64,000 bases of DNA from Poa pratensis (taxonomy: Eukaryota > Streptophyta > Magnoliopsida > Poales > Poaceae): NCBI GenBank assembly GCA_947311845.1, contig CAMZMU010000111.1:15462630-15526629 (forward strand), written 5' to 3'. Positions 19,510 through 28,500 of this stretch are shown piece after piece. Below the pieces are notes generated by a model. The model was not told the origin of the DNA. It saw only the letters and a program-made list of their open reading frames with translations, and made no database searches. Made by a program: the position numbers and the translations under genes. How positions within the stretch are numbered: the stretch's first letter is position 1; each line of letters begins with the position of its first letter.

Positions 19510-22311
19510 GTTGGTGCTCTTGTTATCTTGGGCGTTCGTGTAAAATGTATTCCCGTTTATCTCATACCCTTGGAAAGTCCAAATAGTCGAAGATGGCCCC
19601 TTAGACAACAAGAACAGCTCATCTGAGACTGTGTTGTTGTTGTTCAGATGCGTTTCCAACCAACCGCCAAAATTCTCCATGTGTTCCTTTGCAATGGCGG
19701 AGTCATCCATCCCCGGGTTGTTAGAGCGTACAATATCCTTGTGCATCTGGATATACGGAGCCACCAAAGTGGAATTATGCAGAACTGTGTAGTGTGCTTT
19801 TGTGAAAGAATACCCGTCCCTGCATATGTATGATTTCTTTCCTAGAGTGCCTTCTCCACTTAGTCTCCCCTCATGTCGCGATTCAGGAAGACCAATCGAC
19901 TTAATGCCGGGAATAAAGTCAACACAAAACTCAATGACCTCCTCTGTTCCATACCCTTTGGAGATGCTTCCTTCTGGCCTAGCACGGTTATGAACATACT
20001 TCTTCAACACTCCCATGAACCTCTCAAAGGGGAACATATTGTGTAGAAATACAGGACCCAGAATGTGAATCTCGTCGACCAGGTGTACTAGGAGATGTGT
20101 CATAATAGTGAAGAAGGATGGTGGGAACACCAACTCAAAACTAACGAGACATTGAGCCACATCCTTCTGTAACCTTAATAGAGTGGTTGGGCTGATTGAC
20201 TTCTGCGAAATTGCATTGAGGAACGCACATAGCTGAACAATGGATACTCGAACATTTTCCGGTAGAAGCCCCCGCAATGCAACCGGAAGCAGTTGAGTCA
20301 TCAGCACGTGGCAGTCATGAGACTTTAGGTTCTGGAACTTTTTCTCTGCCATATTTATTATTCCCTTTATATTCGACGAGAAGCCAGACGGGACCTTCAT
20401 ACTGCTCAGGACTTCAAAAAATATCTCCTTCTCTTCTTTGGTAAGAACGTAGCTAGCAGGACGTAGACGTCCTTTATCCGTCCTCATTGGATGCAGGTTC
20501 TTTGGGTCTTTCAAAAGTTGCTGGTCCTCTCGTGCTTCCGGAGTATCTTTTGCCTTCCCATACACGCCCAAGAAGCCTAGCAGGTTCACGCAAACATTCT
20601 TCGTCACGTGCATCACGTCGATTGCAGAGCGGACCTTTAGGATTTTCCAATAGGGTAGTTCCCAAAATATAGACTTCTTCTTCCACAGGGGAACGTGGTT
20701 GTTAGCGTCATTCGGAACAGACTGTCCGCCAGGACCCTTTCCAAAGATTACATCTAAATCCTTGACCGCATCATATATATCTTCACCACTTTGGAGGGGT
20801 GGCTTCGGCCGGCGATCTTCCTCACCTTTGAAATGCTGCTGCTTGCTTTTCTTTCTTAGGGGATGCTGAGTTGTAAGAAATCGACGATGACCCGGGTACA
20901 CATTCTTGTTACCTACATATATACTTTCAGTGCTATCTAAACAGTGTGTGCATGCATTGTATCCCTTGTTCGACTGTCCTGAAATGTTACTAAGAGCAGG
21001 CCAATCATTGATGGTTACAAACAACAACCCTCGTAGGTTAAATTCCGCTTGTTTGTACTCATCCCACACAGGTACCCCTTCATCACGCCACAACTGTAAA
21101 AGTTCATCAACTAATGGCCTCAGGTAGACATCAATGTTGTTACCGGGTTGCTTCGGGCCTTGGATGAGCACTGGCATCATAATGAACTTCCGCTTCATGC
21201 ACAACCAAGGAGGAAGGTTATAGATACATAGAGTCACAGGCCAGGTGCTATGACTGCTGCTCTGCTCCCCAAAAGGATTAAAGCCATCCGTGCTAAGACC
21301 AAACCTTAAGTTCCTTGGGTCACGTGCAAATTCCTTGTACTCTGTATCGATTTTTCTCCACTGCGACCCATCAGCCGGGTGTCTCAACATCTCGTCGCTC
21401 TTGCGGTCTTCTTTGTGCCATCGCAACAACTTGGCATGCTCTTTGTTTCTGAACAAACGTTTCAACCGTGGTATTATAGGAGCGTACCACATAACCTTGG
21501 CAGGAACCTTCTTCCTGGCGGGCATGCCCTCAACATCGCCAGGGTCATCTGCTCTGATCTTATACCGCAATGCACCGCATACCGGGCATTCATTCAAATT
21601 CTCATACTTCTCACCGCGGTAGAGGATGCAGTCATTAATGCATGCATGTATCTTCTGCACATCTAATCCTAGAGGGCAGATAATCTTCTTTGCTTCATAC
21701 GCACTCTCGGGCAATTCGTTACCAGCCGGCAGCTTGTCCTTCACTATTTTCAGTAAACTCCCAAATCCCTTGTCAGATAAACCATTCGCTGCCTTCCATT
21801 GCAATAATTCCAGTGTGGTACCGAGCTTTGTGTTGCCATCTTCGCAAGTTGGGTACAACTTTGTTTTGTGATCCTCTAACATGCGCTCCAACTTCAACTT
21901 CTCAAGTGTAGTTTCTGCTAGGGTATGTGCATCAACGATGACCCCACGTAAATCATCATGTATGATGGGATCATCTGGTACCTCTTCATCATCAGCTTCC
22001 CCTGTTGGGTTACCAACATATTCAGGGTACATGTAGTTGTCATCGTTCTCTTCTTCTTCGTTATCTTCCATCATAACCCCCTTTTCTCCGTGCTTGGTCC
22101 AACAATTATAGCCGGGCATGAAACCAGAAGTTATCAGGTGGAGGTGAATTCTGTCTGTGTTAGGGTAATCCTTCTCATTCCGACATTTCTTGCATGGACA
22201 ACACATAAAACCATTGGGCCCCTTGTTATCCTTAGCCACATTGAGAAAAGATTGCACGCCATCCATGTACTCTTTAGAGCGTCGGTCAGCGTACATCCAC
22301 GGATGACTCAT
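19486..22311 (-). CDS. TNP2-type CACTA transposase, 3'-truncated
   Basis: Start chosen at MSHPWMYADRRSKEYMDG (22311) because TTTGCAG directly precedes it as a likely splice acceptor; the open frame extends upstream to 22362. The N-terminus carries the transposase-associated zinc-like motif (CCPCKKCRNEKDYPN), followed by an acidic linker. The TNP2/Transposase_21 core includes HACINDCILYRGE, CPVCGALRYK, LRFGLSTDGFNPFGEQSSS, GPKQPGNNIDVYLRPLV and ATINDWPA-like VTINDWPALS. Later come LKSHDCHVLMTQLLPVALRG and MFPFERFMGVLKKYVHNRA. The frame is clean for 941 codons. The C-terminus stops after YEINGNTFYTNAQDNKSTNQ and six residues read from the 714-bp repeat, so the usual C-terminal extension is missing. 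It acts in the nucleus on element ends. Confidence 0.9.
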   Translation of the reverse strand: MSHPWMYADRRSKEYMDGVQSFLNVAKDNKGPNGFMCCPCKKCRNEKDYPNTDRIHLHLITSGFMPGYNCWTKHGEKGVMMEDNEEEENDDNYMYPEYVGNPTGEADDEEVPDDPIIHDDLRGVIVDAHTLAETTLEKLKLERMLEDHKTKLYPTCEDGNTKLGTTLELLQWKAANGLSDKGFGSLLKIVKDKLPAGNELPESAYEAKKIICPLGLDVQKIHACINDCILYRGEKYENLNECPVCGALRYKIRADDPGDVEGMPARKKVPAKVMWYAPIIPRLKRLFRNKEHAKLLRWHKEDRKSDEMLRHPADGSQWRKIDTEYKEFARDPRNLRFGLSTDGFNPFGEQSSSHSTWPVTLCIYNLPPWLCMKRKFIMMPVLIQGPKQPGNNIDVYLRPLVDELLQLWRDEGVPVWDEYKQAEFNLRGLLFVTINDWPALSNISGQSNKGYNACTHCLDSTESIYVGNKNVYPGHRRFLTTQHPLRKKSKQQHFKGEEDRRPKPPLQSGEDIYDAVKDLDVIFGKGPGGQSVPNDANNHVPLWKKKSIFWELPYWKILKVRSAIDVMHVTKNVCVNLLGFLGVYGKAKDTPEAREDQQLLKDPKNLHPMRTDKGRLRPASYVLTKEEKEIFFEVLSSMKVPSGFSSNIKGIINMAEKKFQNLKSHDCHVLMTQLLPVALRGLLPENVRVSIVQLCAFLNAISQKSISPTTLLRLQKDVAQCLVSFELVFPPSFFTIMTHLLVHLVDEIHILGPVFLHNMFPFERFMGVLKKYVHNRARPEGSISKGYGTEEVIEFCVDFIPGIKSIGLPESRHEGRLSGEGTLGKKSYICRDGYSFTKAHYTVLHNSTLVAPYIQMHKDIVRSNNPGMDDSAIAKEHMENFGGWLETHLNNNNTVSDELFLLSKGPSSTIWTFQGYEINGNTFYTNAQDNKSTNQPAARRL

Positions 22312-22469
22312 CTGCAAATCACCGCTAAAACCCATTAGATAAACCAACATAATAGGAAACATATCATATTCATTAATACAAGTTCATCACATTAAAACCA
22401 AAGTATAGTAGTGACCAAATGTAATACATAGTTCTCATAAAACATAAATTAATTGAAACTAGAATACAA

Positions 22470-22956
22470 CTATCTAAAGAATTTAAATCCAACAACAAAT
22501 GCGATCAGAATCGCAACTAAGGTAACTATTGAACCAACAGCATAATGATACCAAGCCTCTTGACTAATGACATATTTTCTAATCTTTCTAAGCTTCAAGC
22601 GCATTGCATCCATCTTCATCTCGTGAACAGCGACGACGTCGGTAAGCTCGACCCCGTGAGCATCAACGATGTCGGCAATCTTCAAGTCCAATACCATCTT
22701 CTCTTCTAGGCATTGGAGACGAAGATCTTCACTTATCTTCAATTTTGCTTTCAAATCGTTGTTTTCTTTTTTAAAAAACTCTACAATAGGGTCGGCTGGA
22801 ATTTCCGGTTCAACTACCTCCTAAATAAAAATATATCTATGTCAATTTGGTCGGCATGATTGTTATAAACACGAAACAAAATAAATAGTGATAAAAATAT
22901 ACCACATCCGAATCATAGACCGGACGAGGGACGACGGGGACGGATATCAAAACCAT
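22470..22956 (-). CDS. Two-exon small coiled-coil membrane protein in the CACTA
   Basis: Exon 1 (22956-22903) encodes MVLISVPVVPRPVYDSDV and ends at a GTATAT donor. Exon 2 (22820-22470) starts after TTTTATTTAG in the same phase and encodes EVVEPEIPADPIVEFFKKEN onward. The product is 134 residues, with heptad-rich helix (about 35-105), then one hydrophobic segment near the C-terminus (VGSIVTLVAILIAFVVGFKF) and a short basic end, like a tail-anchored protein. It precedes TNP2 by 160 bases on the same strand and could be an alternative 5' transcript. A similar exon-like piece lies further upstream (about 23050-23120), but its phase does not join. Function unknown. Confidence 0.6.
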
Positions 22957-23424
22957 GACACTATACATAAAAAACATAAGAAAATTATACAAGAAAAATA
23001 ATTATGCAATCAAATCATACAAGTAATTTTGTAAAATAACAGATAAAAGAAGAGGCTCACCGAGGTGGTGCCGGTCACGGGATGGCGGGGGCTATCGACG
23101 GCGGTGAGGACCGAGACGACACTAAAATCCACAAATAATAAATTAATTTGAGCTCAAAATACATAAAAAAATGAACTACCTAGCTTAGGCATTTCATCAA
23201 ACACCTAGGTAGCACTATAAAAATGAAATGAGCTAAACTTGTATGGAAATGGCTAAAATTCGGCCGCCGGGTGAAAGGATCAAGTGTTGCTAACCCTTGG
23301 AGAGATGGGTGCCGTCTATCTTGACAAATCTTGGAAAAAAATGGGGCTACACTTGAGCTTGAGAGAGGAAACAATGGAGATGATCTTGAGAGTTCAAAAA
23401 TGGTGGCTGGCCCGGGGTGGGAGA

Positions 23425-23665
23425 TGATATAGCGGGACCTCTAGTCCCGGGATGTACCACGGCCCGGGACGAAAGGTCCACCCTCCTGTCTCCACCCTGC
23501 CGCTGACTGCCTCGGTCCCGGGTGGTATCACGGCCCGGAACTAGAGGTGCCCTACAACCCGGGACCCGACCTGCGCAGCGTCGGAGCAGCCGGCCCGGTA
23601 CTAGTTCCCTCCTCTAGTCCGGGATCGAACCACGCCCGGGACTAGAGCCCAACACCCCTCTCCAC
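23425..23665. repeat. CACTA right subterminal repeats
   Basis: Repeated CTCTAGTCCCGGG / CGGCCCGGGAC units in both orientations, spaced 50-70 bases apart, mirror the left end of the element. Confidence 0.8.
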
Positions 23666-23691
23666 CAAAGCCCCTGTTTCCACTAGTGGTA

Positions 23692-24799
23692 CTAGCTACT
23701 AGGTAGTTGCCGACGGATAATATAGAGTGAATTGCACATTTTTAAGTTCCGGAAGAAGAAAATTAATTGCCCCTATTTCTACAAAGGTGCTGATTTAGAT
23801 CCAAAAAAGTTTTAAGTTATTCACCGCGGGTCCAACCCAGGCTAGGTCACATTGACCTGTTTCGCACTGTGTTGACTGTTGCCACGTGGACACAATTTTC
23901 ATAAGGAGAAACTTACAAATATCCGGTTAATGACAGTTTCTTCTATTCCTCCTTCGTGGTGCTTGGTGCTGGTGTAGATGATACAAAGCATCGCCTATCG
24001 ATGAGCATGGGGGATAGCTCATCGTTCTCCCTAAAGTCACCTCATTTGTCCGGAGACCTCGAGTGCCAGATGAGCACGAGGATAGCTCGTCGTTGTCTGT
24101 AAAGTCACGTCCTATGTCGGAGAGCTCGAGTGCTATATGAGCATGGATTCACGGGCCTACAAGCACAACTGCAGGGCTCGGTGGTGCAGTTTGACCTACA
24201 CGATGCTGAGCTCTAGCACGACGAGTTAACAACGAGGGTGGCGAGGCTCGTGGACTCCTCATGGGGTGAATGCCTTATCTTTTGGAACCGGAATATACAT
24301 TTTGTAAGGAGTGAGATCAAGTATATACTCGTTTTTTTTGCGAACCGATCGAGTATACACTCCACACTTTGTTTCGTCATACGCTTCCCCCTTTAGCAGG
24401 TTTTCATACGATTATCTCATTTAGTGAAAGTTTTGTCACTCGTTACACTTTCAAAGTTATCGGAGTCATGGCCCCGTCGAGTTTGGTACCCCTAGTATGT
24501 GACCTCACAATTTATATTCTGAATTTCGTTTGTGCACAAACTGGTTAAACCTCTTCGAGCGCAGGGAAACGTGACACACCACGTTGACCGAGATCCAACT
24601 CCCAAATCGGCCACCAAATCTTAGAAGGGGTAAAAACTGACAAGCGAGATACTCCAGATACAAATATGATAAGTGGGACAGTCAGTGCGAAAATGTGAAA
24701 ACATGCTCTTTCCTTTATAAAAAAATGACAAAACTTTCAATAATGGGTAATCCAGACGAAAATCTGATAGGTGGGACAATTCGTGGTCATTTAAAAAAG
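23692..24799. other. Intergenic, nothing recognised
   Basis: No supported gene. A few related segments (about 23995-24160) repeat phrases such as GATGAGCA and GATAGCTCATCGTT, suggesting weak local duplication. Confidence 0.5.
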
Positions 24800-24807
24800 G
24801 ATTTGAG

Positions 24808-25188
24808 TACCAAATCGTTTTTAAGTCTCGTTCTTGTAATATTCCAGCGCATGTGCTGGCAAAACTGGGTACGACTGAGGTCTTTGGCAGTGGCGGAGCT
24901 AGCCAGCCATCGGAGCCTGGGCAAGATCAGCGTGTGTCCACCTGATCAATGTTTTGCCCAGCAAAACCAGCTTTTAAACATGCAAGTCTGCATTGTGTCC
25001 CGTGGATGTTCAGCGGCCAAGCCTGGGCAGCTGCCCGGGGTCGCCGGGAGCTGGCTCCGCCACTGGTCTTTGGTAACCATGCTGTGTGGTTTACCGACCT
25101 CCCGATTGATGTAGCCCGTGCAGTGGCCGACGATGTTGTCGAGTCCACAGTTTAAATGGAATGCCAGGTGTTCCCGTCAAAAAAAAAA
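24808..25188 (+). mobile_element. LINE 3' stub (RNase H tail), split by a MITE
   Basis: A poly-A run ends at 25188, and an 8-bp target duplication GATTTGAG lies at 24800-24807 and 25189-25196. Skipping the nested MITE (and one copy of its duplication), one frame encodes the C-terminus of a LINE RNase H protein, with CNIPAHVLAKLGTTEVFGN and then WFTDLPIDVARAVADDVV before a stop at 25155. Only about 200 bases of the parent LINE were copied. Confidence 0.88.
24888..25065. mobile_element. hAT-type MITE, 178 bp, nested in the LINE stub
   Basis: The ends CAGTGGCGGAGCTAGC and, reversed, CAGTGGCGGAGCCAGC are inverted repeats. The exact 8-bp target duplication GTCTTTGG lies at 24880-24887 and 25066-25073. 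There is no coding capacity. Confidence 0.92.
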
Positions 25189-25295
25189 GATTTGAGCTAT
25201 ACAAGTAAACGTAAGCCTTGGTTAGCTACTAATAACCACCTTGATTAGCTCGTCGTTCGTTAGCTCGTTGTTAAGCTAATCACTCCCGAAAGCCG

Positions 25296-25592
25296 ACGCT
25301 TTAAATGGCCCCCAAAGACCCCCCCTCCCCTGACCTTCCGGTTTTCAAACACCACTGTCGCGAGCAAGACAACACAACACTACGCGAAGCAAAGGCAAAG
25401 CAAAGCAGAGCAGAGCGCCCGACCCCAGAAGCAACAACCCGAGGCCGACACCGCGGCTTAGGGTTTCCCCCGGTCCTGCATTGCGGAGGCGCCGAAGCCC
25501 CACCGTCGCGGCGAATTCGGTCGAGGGTGCTCTCGCGCGGTCTCGCGTGATTTGGATGGTGGTGGGCTGTGGCGCCCGGGCTCAGATCTGAG
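25296..25592 (+). promoter_or_regulatory. MAP70 core promoter and 5'UTR (approximate)
   Basis: A CTTTAAATGG box at about 25300 resembles the TTTAAATGC box before the RDR1 copies. It is followed by a pyrimidine-rich then CG-rich leader typical of grass 5'UTRs, up to ATG 25593. The transcription start is not determinable by eye. Confidence 0.45.
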
Positions 25593-28500
25593 ATGGCCGA
25601 CGGCGGCGGCGAGGAGGGGAATGTGTCGGTGCACAGGAGCTCCTCGCGCAGGCGGGGGGCGGCGCAGCTGGGCCTGGACGCCGACGATCTCCTCACGCTG
25701 ATGCACGGGTCGGATCCCGTCAAGGTCGAGCTCACCCGGCTCGAGAACGAAGTGAGGGGTGAGTTGATCCGTGGCTCGTAGCTTTCTTTGGGGTTCCCAC
25801 CTATATTGGGTGGATTTTTCGCTGCTTTTTTGGAATCTCAGAGGGCAATGTTTTGGTACTTCTCTGTGGTTTCCAGATAAGGATAGGGAGCTGGGTGAGG
25901 CGCAGGTGGAGATAAAGGCGCTGCGCCTATCGGAGAGGGCGCGGGAGAAAGCCGTCGAAGAGGTAATCACCGAGTGCGCTGTCTGTTTTGGATGATCATT
26001 TCATTCGATTTCAAGCTTGGAGTAGTGTCGGTGCAAGAGAAATCGATACCCAGTTTTGGACGGGTTGGGGAAAGTTTGCTCCACGCAGAGGTGATATCGG
26101 CGGATTGTTACGGACAAGTCTATCTTCCCCTCTTTTGGCTGTGGATAGTATTTTGTTGGATTCATGGATTCAGAGGGTTTTGTTTATCTGTCCTTTTGCG
26201 GTATACTGGAAATTCAGCATAATCTCACTGTTTTACTCAAAATGTATTTGGCTAGCAGGACTGCATTTGATTTTTTTTACTGCTACTCTGCTAGGCTGCG
26301 TCTTCTTTTTGTTGGTCATGGTGTTCAGACCACTAATGTTGGACTATGGAATCTCCATTTTCTGCAGGAGTTTTTCCCCAAATGTTGTAGCTATGCTAAC
26401 TTAAAAAACCATTACATGATTGCTCAACTATATTTTAGGTATTTTAAATCTGCAAAATGCCTAGATATATATTTTAAATAATTAATTTTGCAAGGAAATA
26501 AATAGTTTTCATCTGCTTTAATGTATTTCAGTGAACTTTTGAAAACTTGCACAAAGGTTTTTCATAACTTTAGAAGTATAGAACGCCCAAAAATTTAATA
26601 GAACTACAGTCATTTTGGCTGCTAGCTTGGAGCTCACGCATGTCAAATACACCTGCCAGATTCTGTCTTATAGAAGGAATCGTGGATGTGAGGTGGGTGT
26701 ATTGAAATGTTTCTTCTTCTTCTAAGCCTTTGTCCCAAAAAAGTTGGGTAGGCTAGATATGAAACCCTTTCACGAGGACTTCCGAGGAGGTCACCCATCC
26801 TAGTACTACTCTCGCCCAAATGGGTTTCATACCCATAGGACTGACTAGTTTTTAGGTTGGCTCGCCAAGCCTATCACAACCCTTAGATATGAAACCCTTT
26901 CACGAGAACTTTATAAGAGGTCGCCCATCCTAGTACTACTCTCGCCCAAATGGGTTTCATACCCATGGGACTGGCTAGTTTTTACATGTTGGCTCGCCAA
27001 GCCTATCACAACCTTCCTCCTTTACCCGGGGTTGGGACCAGCTATGCGTAGAGGACATAGGCGGAGTTGTGTATTGATATTTTTTTTATGTGTGGTTATC
27101 TGATTGGTTTTCGAAAACACGTGTAACTCTGCGAAATTTGCTTGTTCTTGTAACATCCTCGATTCTTTCTTTTTCACTTTGGAACTCAACTTGTAGGTCT
27201 TCTGACCAACTGAATGTATCCTGCCCTAACATGCTTTTTTAAATTGGCAAACCAAGTAGCTCCTGGAAAAGTGAGTGACCCAAGTTGTGATGTTGGGATC
27301 AGTTAAATAGCCATTTGTCTGAGTTTTTAACCCTTCATTTGTACACTGATTGATCTTTAGTGCATCTCTGGTTCCTTTGTTTGCTTTCATGATGTTTCTG
27401 GCTCTCTCTATATCTTCTGGCCATGTTGGTGCCATGTAGTCTTTTACCCCTCTATTAGATCAACTGAGTCTGACTGTTTCTTCATAAATGAAGTAATTGG
27501 GCTTGTTCAAAAATGAAAGTAAAATTTGCATTCGATTTGCAAAATTTAGCATCTTTCTCCACTGAAGGTGATTGTGCCATTCTTTACGAGATACTTAGCT
27601 ATGGGCAATGCCTGACATGTTGAGTAATGCTTGTCTGGCTTTACATGCCACATATTGCTTGCTTGTCAAATGAAAGTTATTTATGCTCATTTTTAATTGG
27701 TTAGTAAGCTATCTCTATGATTATTGTTTGTCTCTTTCTGTGAAGCGTCCGTCTCAAGGACAGTTTAACCCAGTACTTTAATCATTAAGGTTTGTTAAGA
27801 TGACCTGACACCCATTACCAAGACTAGCATTAATGCATTATGTTACTTGTGAAATTAGCTAAAGCTACAGGTGCATAGTATGCATGTTATTTGCTTGTCT
27901 GAAAACTGGGATGTTCCCTGCTACGAAACAAGGGAAAACCAAGCAAAGATATTTCAAGTGTCAATTATTGATGCTTGTTCTCCATTTTCCAAGATGATGC
28001 TGATTTTTAATCTTGCAATGGTAGCTCACTGCTGAACTGGAAAAGCTGGATGAGAAGCTCAAGTTGACAGAGTCTCTCCTTGATAGCAAAGTACATTTCC
28101 TACCTTTTCTTTAGTTGGTTTGCCCCCCTCTCTCTTAGTGCTCTCTAATAAATGTTCATATATTGTACAGAATCTAGAACTCAAGAAAACAAATGATGAG
28201 AAAAAATCTGCTATGGCGGCTCAGTTTGCAGCGGAAGCAACACTGCGAAGAGTCCATGCAGCCCAAAAGGACGATGACATGCCGCCTATTGAAGCCATTC
28301 TTGCACCACTTGAAGCTGAGCTAAAGCTTGCTCGGCAAGAGGTAGTACTGTGTTATCGACCTCTTATCTTTCATTGTACTCAGTGACTAAGTTGTCATAT
28401 TTTTCTCACACTTTGCACCAACCATATCCACTGATCTAAATCCTTGTGTACTGGATGCATGTTCGCTGTTCAGTATAATTGACAAAAGCATAACTTGGTT

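Larger units (their letters stand above)
11363..23688 (-). mobile_element. Complete CACTA (En/Spm) transposon, 12.3 kb
   Basis: The left end reads CACTAGTGGAAACAGGGCC and the right end, reversed, CACTAGTGGAAACAGGGGC. A 3-bp target duplication GTA flanks it at 11360-11362 and 23689-23691. Subterminal arrays lie at both ends. Minus-strand genes, in transcription order, are a small membrane protein (22956-22470), TNP2 transposase (22311-19486) and a Ulp1-like protease gene (15535-11806). Between the last two lies a plus-strand module with two unknown ORFs (16153-18660). TNP2 is 3'-truncated and the protease gene has two frameshifts, so this copy is probably not autonomous now. Confidence 0.95.

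Noticed and set aside
25974..26481. Plus-strand ORFs of 82-138 codons
   Set aside because: They lie in intron 2 of the MAP70 gene and have no conserved motif.
26754..27013. 5S rRNA gene
   Set aside because: Only the 3' half is similar and it is embedded in a dimeric dispersed repeat; the 5' half is absent.
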